From the NCBI GenBank assembly GCA_021767325.1, contig JAASTM010000043.1:1-9824 (forward strand): a DNA stretch of 9,824 nucleotides. The letters are read 5' to 3'. The notes below the pieces were generated by a model that saw only the letters and a program-made list of their open reading frames with translations, had not been told where the DNA came from and ran no database searches. Positions 5,260 through 9,824 of this stretch are shown here, piece after piece. The translations under genes and the position numbers were made by a program. The DNA is from Spirochaetales bacterium (GTDB lineage: Bacteria; Spirochaetota; Spirochaetia; DSM-16054; Sediminispirochaetaceae). Each line of letters opens with the position of its first letter. The first letter of the stretch is position 1.

Positions 5260-6699
5260 GTGAAGGAGAGTTCATATCGGCTTGAGAAAGATTCTATGGG
5301 AACGGTTCGAGTACCCGAATGGGCCAACTGGGGAGCACACACCCAGCGGGCATTGGAAAATTTCAGTGTTTCGCCTTACAGAATTCACTCCCGGCTCAGA
5401 GATGCCCTGGCTCTTATCAAGTCGGCTGGTGCGGAAGCCCATCGCACCGAGGGAAATATCAGTGATGAGATCTCGGATGCCATCCAGAGTGCTGCCGACG
5501 AGGTGTACGCCGGAAAGCTGGATGCTCACTTTCCGCTGGATGTGTTTCAAACCGGTTCTGGTACATCCTGGAACATGAACATGAACGAGGTACTGGCGCA
5601 CCGGGCCAACGAGTTCCTGCGCAGCGGTGAGACCATTCATCCCAATGATCATGTGAATCGTGGGCAATCCTCTAACGATGTCATTCCCGCCGCTACCAAT
5701 ATTGCCTCCCGGCAGATGGCCGGCGAGCTGCACCGCAATCTGCTCTCTCTGGCGCAGGCCTTTGATGAACAGTCGCACATATACGGCGAAGACCTGAAAC
5801 TGGGAAGAACCCATCTGCAGGATGCTGTTCCGATGAGAGTAGGGCAGGAGTTTGCGGCCTGGGCGGAGCAGATTGCACGCAGCGCCGGGCGGATCGAGCA
5901 GCAGCTGCCGGACCTGGAAGAACTGCCGCTGGGCGGTACGGCAATCGGCACCGGCTTGAACAGCAGTTGCAGCTGGGCGGAAAAAACCGTTCAGCTGATC
6001 AGCGAAAGAACTGCGATACCATTCAGAGCTTCAGACAATCCCTTTGTGCAGATCTCGGCCCGGGATGAGCAGCTGGCGTTGATGTCCGCTCTGAACGGTG
6101 CGGCGGTTGTGTTGATGAAAATCGCCCAGGACATGCGCCTGCTCTCCAGCGGCCCGCGGGCGGGCCTGGCTGAACTGCAGCTACCGGAACTGCAGCCGGG
6201 CAGCTCGATTATGCCGGGAAAGGTCAATCCGGTCATTCCGGAGATGGTCATTCAGGCAGCTGCATTTGTGATGGGCAAACAGACTTCGGTCAGCATAGCC
6301 GCACACAACGGCCCCCTGCAGCTCAATATTATGCAGCCTCTGATTGCCCATGAGGTACTGAGCAGTCTCGACCTGCTCGCCAGAGTAGCAGAGAGATTCG
6401 AAACGAGCTGTGTACGGGGGTTGACCGTGCCGGCTGCCCATACTGCCGGGGCGATCGAAAAGAGTCTGGCCATGGTAACCCCTCTGGCGCTGCGCATCGG
6501 ATACGAAGCCGCGGCCGCACTGGCCCGCAAAGCTTACGAACAGGACAAGACAATCCGGGCGGTAGTTCTGGAGGAGGGGGTACTGAGTGCCGCTGAGGCG
6601 GATGAAGTGCTGGATCCTAAGAAACTTACAGGAGCTCTTCGAGAGGGGCCGGGCGGCCGAGTTCATAACCCTGACCGAAATCGACACCGATCTGTTTGA
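5260..6699 (+). CDS. fumC: Class II fumarase (fumarase/aspartase superfamily)
   Basis: This enzyme should interconvert fumarate and malate in the citric acid cycle as a cytoplasmic homotetramer. From the GTG start it has 479 residues. Seen in order are R-L-E-K-D-S-M-G near the N-terminus, F-Q-T-G-S-G-T (96-102), H-P-N-D-H-V-N (127-133), Q-S-S-N-D (136-140), G-R-T-H-L-Q-D (182-188), and the signature G-S-S-I-M-P-G-K-V-N-P (314-324). Residues matching the known FumC active site (Ser100, Thr102, Ser137-Asn139, Thr184-His185, Ser315, Lys321, Asn323) are all kept. Two stretches lean toward aspartase or the actinobacterial FumC style: P-V-I-P-E after the signature, and G-P-L-Q-L-N-I-M-Q-P, where fumarases usually show an F-E-L-N-V type sequence. 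Aspartase is therefore the main alternative. Trp104 replaces the small residue common in G-T-Q-S-N. The natural end L-D-P-K-K-L-T-G is followed by 21 extra arginine-rich residues encoded antisense to the neighbouring gene. I find no clear promoter for it. Confidence 0.82.
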   Translation: MKESSYRLEKDSMGTVRVPEWANWGAHTQRALENFSVSPYRIHSRLRDALALIKSAGAEAHRTEGNISDEISDAIQSAADEVYAGKLDAHFPLDVFQTGSGTSWNMNMNEVLAHRANEFLRSGETIHPNDHVNRGQSSNDVIPAATNIASRQMAGELHRNLLSLAQAFDEQSHIYGEDLKLGRTHLQDAVPMRVGQEFAAWAEQIARSAGRIEQQLPDLEELPLGGTAIGTGLNSSCSWAEKTVQLISERTAIPFRASDNPFVQISARDEQLALMSALNGAAVVLMKIAQDMRLLSSGPRAGLAELQLPELQPGSSIMPGKVNPVIPEMVIQAAAFVMGKQTSVSIAAHNGPLQLNIMQPLIAHEVLSSLDLLARVAERFETSCVRGLTVPAAHTAGAIEKSLAMVTPLALRIGYEAAAALARKAYEQDKTIRAVVLEEGVLSAAEADEVLDPKKLTGALREGPGGRVHNPDRNRHRSV

Positions 6700-8698
6700 G
6701 TTGTTCGATTATTTTGTCGTTGGCCACGAATTCGGCAATAGTTTTTATGCCGATGAAATGGCCTAAACTGTTGATTGCCTCGACCATTGCGTGACTAATA
6801 CTGTCTTCATGCATATTCTTGACAAAAATTCCGTCTATTTTCAGATAATCTACCGGCAGCTGGCGCAGATAGTTAAAGGAAGAGAAGCCGCTGCCGAAAT
6901 CATCCAGAGCGAAAGTACAGCCGGTTTCCTTCATTTCACGGATAAAGTGAGTGGCTGTATCCATATTGGTTATTGCGGCGGTCTCGGTAATCTCGAAACA
7001 GAAGGCCTGCGGCGGAACCGCATACTCCTGAAACTCATACCGCAGGAAATCCAACGAGGTTTCGTCGGCCAAAAAGGCTGCCGATAGGTTGATGGTAAAG
7101 GAGTGGGGATTTTTATCCGGTCCGTATTTGTCCGAAAGGAGCTTATAGGTACGAAATGCCGACTGGATAACCCAGCGGTCGATGGCCGGCATCAGATTGT
7201 AGCGTTCGGCCGACGGAATAAAGTAGGCCGGGGTAATAATATTGTTCTCGAGATCTACCATTCTGATAAGAATTTCACTCTTGTAGGCTGTCTCGCTGCT
7301 GCCGTCCAAAGAGATGATGGGCTGGTGATACAGTACGAAGCGGTCCTCTTCCAGGGCCTTGGTCAGTCGTGAGATCCATTGCATTTCACCGCGGCGCTGC
7401 ACGAAGCGGTTTTCCTCATTGCTGTAGACCTTGATCTTGTTGCCGCCTTCGTCTTTAGCAACGTAACAGGCATCGTCGGCTGCCGCGAACACAGTGTGAA
7501 TCGAATCGCTGGTCTTGTCGATTGGAACTATCCCGATGCTGGTGTTGATGTTGAAAACGTGTTTGTCCCAGATGAGCCGGTCTTCCATTAGCCGTGACTG
7601 CAGCCGTTTGGCAATCTCCATGGCTTGATCGGTATTGGCGTGTTCGAGCAGGATCCCGAACTCGTCGGCTCCCAGTCTGGCCGAAAAATCGCTGCTGCGG
7701 ACCACCGACCGAATTATGCGGGTGGTTTTCAGCAGTAGCTCATCCCCTGCAGTGTGTCCGCAGATGTCATTGACCACCCGGAACTGATCTATGTCGAGGT
7801 AGATGAGGGCGTGCTCCGAATCTACCTGTTTTGCAGATTCTAAGATGAGCTCTAAACGGGAGGAAAACTCGTCGCGGTTGGCCAAGCCGGTAAGAGTATC
7901 GTGGCTGGCCTGATAGGAAATGGTATCGCTGAGGAGCTGCATCTCGGTGGTATCGCGAAATGCCAGTACCTGACCGTCGGTTTTGCCATTACGATCCTTG
8001 ATTACCGCCAATGAACCCTCGACGTTGATCTCAGCGCTCTGTTTATTGTTGAGAATACAATCCTTGAAAATAAAGGGAAAATTATCATCGTTGGCCGAAC
8101 TGATCTCAGGAAAGTTCACCTGACGCTTGTCGTGTCCGTAGGTGAGAGAGAACACCTCTTCCAGGCGATGGTCTTGGGCTTCGGTTTCGTTCCATCCGGT
8201 AATCGTTTCGGCTACATTGTTCATGAATTGAATACGGCCGTCGTGACCGGTAGCGATTATGCCGTCTTCTATACTGTGGAGAACCGCAGAAAGCCAACGC
8301 TCCTGCTGTTTGAGCTGGCGGTTTACCTGGAATTTGTACAGCGCAATGTCGATGGTGGTATAGAGTTCGCGTTCCTTGAAGGGTTTGAGAATATAGCCGT
8401 AGGGTTCAGCCTCTTTGGCCCGGTCGAGGGTGTTTTCATTAGAGTAGGCGGTTAAAAATATAACGGGGATGTTGAGCTTCTCTTTGACTGTTTTTGCCGC
8501 GTCGATACCGTCGATCGGACCGCCCAGCATGATATCCATCAGGATAATATCGGGCTGCATGGATTCGGCTGCAGACAGAGCTTCCTCGCCGTTTGAAACG
8601 ATCTCCGGCGAAGGGAACCCGAATCGCTCAAGCCGTTTTTTGAGATCCAAAGCAATAATGCGTTCATCTTCGACGATCAGAACTTTTTCACTGCGCAT
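6626..8698 (-). CDS. Response regulator with REC-PAS-GGDEF-EAL domains (c-di-GMP signalling)
   Basis: A cytoplasmic two-component regulator predicted to control cyclic-di-GMP. From the ATG at 8698 (690 residues) it carries a receiver domain (about 4-120) with acidic Glu10-Asp11, phosphoacceptor Asp55 (L-M-D-I-M), Thr83 and Lys105 (L-K-P-F). A PAS domain follows (about 134-250), then GGDEF (265-425) and EAL (440-685). The cyclase signature reads G-A-D-E-F (343-347), one residue off consensus. The inhibitory I-site R-S-S-D (334-337) lies five residues before it, and L-D-I-D-Q-F (301-306) is present. The phosphodiesterase signature is E-I-L (475-477). The metal and catalytic set appears complete: Glu475, Asn537, Glu569, Asp599-Asp600, Lys620, Glu656, Gln676. 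Phosphodiesterase activity is therefore more likely than cyclase activity. GTG at 8713 is an alternative start, but GAGGTGA overlaps it and the ATG places the receiver domain at the usual position. No partner histidine kinase lies in the window. The 3' end overlaps the fumarase-type gene. Confidence 0.93.
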   Translation of the reverse strand: MRSEKVLIVEDERIIALDLKKRLERFGFPSPEIVSNGEEALSAAESMQPDIILMDIMLGGPIDGIDAAKTVKEKLNIPVIFLTAYSNENTLDRAKEAEPYGYILKPFKERELYTTIDIALYKFQVNRQLKQQERWLSAVLHSIEDGIIATGHDGRIQFMNNVAETITGWNETEAQDHRLEEVFSLTYGHDKRQVNFPEISSANDDNFPFIFKDCILNNKQSAEINVEGSLAVIKDRNGKTDGQVLAFRDTTEMQLLSDTISYQASHDTLTGLANRDEFSSRLELILESAKQVDSEHALIYLDIDQFRVVNDICGHTAGDELLLKTTRIIRSVVRSSDFSARLGADEFGILLEHANTDQAMEIAKRLQSRLMEDRLIWDKHVFNINTSIGIVPIDKTSDSIHTVFAAADDACYVAKDEGGNKIKVYSNEENRFVQRRGEMQWISRLTKALEEDRFVLYHQPIISLDGSSETAYKSEILIRMVDLENNIITPAYFIPSAERYNLMPAIDRWVIQSAFRTYKLLSDKYGPDKNPHSFTINLSAAFLADETSLDFLRYEFQEYAVPPQAFCFEITETAAITNMDTATHFIREMKETGCTFALDDFGSGFSSFNYLRQLPVDYLKIDGIFVKNMHEDSISHAMVEAINSLGHFIGIKTIAEFVANDKIIEQLKQIGVDFGQGYELGRPAPLEELL

Positions 8699-8738
8699 AC
8701 TACTCGCGTTCACCTCAAGAATATATCACGTAGTCTGA

Positions 8739-8767
8739 ACTATAGTGAGTTTAAATGGAAAATTCAA
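8739..8767 (-). promoter_or_regulatory. Candidate promoter of the REC-PAS-GGDEF-EAL gene
   Basis: On the minus strand TTGAAT (8767 to 8762) and TATAGT (8744 to 8739) are separated by exactly 17 bases, matching 4 of 6 and 5 of 6 sigma70 consensus positions. A start near 8732 would leave a leader of about 34 bases including GAGGTGA (8717 to 8711). Confidence 0.6.
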
Positions 8768-8788
8768 ATAATATCAACCTCAAAAATC

Positions 8789-8810
8789 TGTAATATTGTA
8801 ATACTTACAA
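8789..8810. repeat. TGTAATA direct repeat overlapping a TTGTAA/TTACAA inverted repeat
   Basis: TGTAATA occurs at 8789-8795 and again at 8797-8803, an 8-base period. The second copy belongs to a perfect inverted repeat, TTGTAA (8796-8801), three bases, TTACAA (8805-8810). The repeat covers the -35 position of the candidate plus-strand promoter, so it resembles a repressor site; no regulator is identifiable. Confidence 0.5.
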
Positions 8811-8825
8811 ATTAAGCACTATGAT
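8796..8825 (+). promoter_or_regulatory. Candidate promoter of the dGTPase-like gene
   Basis: TTGTAA (8796-8801) and TATGAT (8820-8825) with an 18-base spacer match sigma70 consensus at 4 of 6 and 5 of 6 positions. Transcription would begin near 8832, leaving a leader of about 19 bases that contains the AGGAGG at 8840-8845. Confidence 0.55.
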
Positions 8826-8850
8826 ATATGATGGTTAACAGGAGGAGTGC

Positions 8851-9824
8851 ATGAAAAAGTTTGAGAATCAGTTGACTCGCGAAGTTCTGCGAAAAAGAGA
8901 GTATCCCCGGCAGGAGGACGAGCGGGGGCACTACTTCAGGGACACAACCGCAATAATTCATTCGTATCCCTTCCGGCGGTTGAAGCACAAGACACAGGTA
9001 TTCTTTTCCCCGAAAAATGATCATATCTGTACCCGTATCGAACATGTGATGCATGTCGCCTCGGTGGCAGCGGCTATCTGCCGCGGATTAGATCTGGATC
9101 CCGACCTGGCCTGGGCGATCGGACTGGGGCACGATTTGGGCCACACTCCCTTTGGTCACGTCGGTGAGACCGTCATGGATAATCTGAAGCAGGAGAGCGG
9201 GGGTTTCATTCATGAGCTGTATTCGCTGCGGGTAGTGGATTACCTGTCGAATTATGGGAAAGGGATGAATCTCACCTATGCGGTGCGGGATGGCATAGTA
9301 AACCACTGCGGTGAAAAGTTCGAGCAGTTTATACAACCGGATTTCGAGGAGAAAAATCTGCGAAAAATCGAAGCCCGGGACCGCTATCCCTCGACCTGGG
9401 AGGGAACAGTGGTCAGAATGGCCGACAAAATCGCGTATCTCGGCCGTGATGTGGAAGATGCCGTCCAACTGAAGATTATTGAGAAGAAGGATATTCCCGA
9501 AGAAGTGGTAGAGGTGCTGGGTTCATCCAACAGTGAAATCATCAGCAGTCTGGTAACCGATGTAATCGAGGCCTCGAAACAGGCCGGTGCGATCGGCTTC
9601 AGTGATTCTATCTTTCATGCAATGAAGGTGCTCAAGGAGTTCAACTACCGCAGCATCTATCTGAATCCATTGCTTTCCAACTACCATCGGTATTTCGAAC
9701 GGATCCTGCGAACCTTGTATAACTACCTTCAGGAGATCTTTGATCTGTACGGATTCGATACCGAGAGTTATCAAAAAGAGCAGAATTTGATGGCGGTACG
9801 CTATGCCGACTATGTTGTCAAGAT
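8851..9824 (+). CDS. dgt: dGTPase-like HD-domain deoxynucleotide triphosphohydrolase (3' end outside window)
   Basis: The family cleaves dGTP or other dNTPs to deoxynucleoside and triphosphate, adjusting dNTP pools. The 324 codons present read open to the window edge, so the C-terminus is missing. The family start F-R-R-L-K-H-K-T-Q-V-F (41-51) is followed by T-R-I-E-H-V (61-66) with the first metal His65, then G-L-G-H-D-L-G-H-T-P-F-G-H (91-103) with the His94-Asp95 pair, and the last metal Asp192 in V-R-M-A-D-K-I-A-Y-L (187-196). These make the complete H...HD...D set of the HD superfamily. The ATG at 8851 has a strong AGGAGG (8840-8845) five bases upstream. The gene is divergent from the c-di-GMP regulator. 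The substrate range (dGTP only or several dNTPs) cannot be told; the gene symbol is by family resemblance. Confidence 0.9.
   Translation, partial: MKKFENQLTREVLRKREYPRQEDERGHYFRDTTAIIHSYPFRRLKHKTQVFFSPKNDHICTRIEHVMHVASVAAAICRGLDLDPDLAWAIGLGHDLGHTPFGHVGETVMDNLKQESGGFIHELYSLRVVDYLSNYGKGMNLTYAVRDGIVNHCGEKFEQFIQPDFEEKNLRKIEARDRYPSTWEGTVVRMADKIAYLGRDVEDAVQLKIIEKKDIPEEVVEVLGSSNSEIISSLVTDVIEASKQAGAIGFSDSIFHAMKVLKEFNYRSIYLNPLLSNYHRYFERILRTLYNYLQEIFDLYGFDTESYQKEQNLMAVRYADYVVK

Noticed and set aside
5171..5275. N-terminal extension of shikimate kinase to an ATG at 5275
   Set aside because: The extra 35 residues do not resemble the family and would overlap the start of the divergent fumarase-type gene and remove the promoter region.
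8739..8750. Minus-strand ACTCACTATAG resembling the core of a phage T7 promoter
   Set aside because: The upstream half of the T7 promoter is absent and no T7-like phage genes are present; the stretch is explained by the -10 element TATAGT.
9088..9774. Minus-strand open frames opposite the 3' part of the window
   Set aside because: The plus strand there encodes a continuous HD-domain phosphohydrolase with all metal ligands, so the opposite frames are shadows.
1..9824. Search for mobile elements, CRISPR arrays, tRNAs or a defence system
   Set aside because: No transposase, integrase, spaced repeats, tRNA-like cloverleaf or known defence domains are visible. The HD-domain dGTPase can act in phage defence in some bacteria, but nothing here points to that role.

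Overview
The window is a stretch of bacterial chromosome packed with housekeeping and signalling genes. There are eight protein genes, seven of them complete, and almost no non-coding DNA. I see no phage, insertion sequence, CRISPR, tRNA or rRNA signals. Moderately GC-rich coding DNA, AT-rich promoters, strong AGGAGG-type ribosome binding sites and sigma70-like promoters fit many bacteria. The aberrant PRPP-synthetase homologue and the overall gene mix suggest to me a free-living spirochaete-like organism. That is a low-confidence impression from family resemblance, not a proven assignment.

Layout. (1) Bases 49-2657, plus strand: a PRPP-synthetase-family protein followed after 23 bases by a family-4-type glycosyltransferase, apparently one transcription unit. 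(2) Bases 2681-5170, minus strand: shikimate kinase (aroK) overlapping chorismate synthase (aroC) by 11 bases, then a nitrilase-superfamily amidohydrolase with its own near-consensus promoter. The nitrilase converges on the glycosyltransferase with only 23 bases between stop codons. (3) Bases 5260-6699, plus strand: a class II fumarase/aspartase-superfamily enzyme, divergent from aroK. (4) Bases 6626-8698, minus strand: a response regulator with REC-PAS-GGDEF-EAL domains for cyclic-di-GMP signalling, whose 3' end overlaps that of the fumarase gene by 74 bases. (5) Bases 8851-9824, plus strand: the first 324 codons of a dGTPase-like HD-domain phosphohydrolase, divergent from the regulator across an AT-rich region with two candidate promoters and an inverted repeat.

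How they fit together. aroK and aroC supply consecutive late parts of the shikimate pathway (shikimate to shikimate-3-phosphate; EPSP to chorismate) and are probably co-translated. The PRPP-synthetase homologue and the dGTPase both concern nucleotide pools but are far apart and not co-transcribed. The fumarase and the c-di-GMP regulator are linked by their overlapping tails, which implies possible transcriptional interference but not a shared pathway.

I do not see a clearly novel multi-gene system. The most unusual points are the modified active-site loops of the PRPP-synthetase homologue and its pairing with a glycosyltransferase, the replacement of two normally conserved arginines in the shikimate kinase, and the fumarase C-terminus that runs into the antisense of the neighbouring gene.
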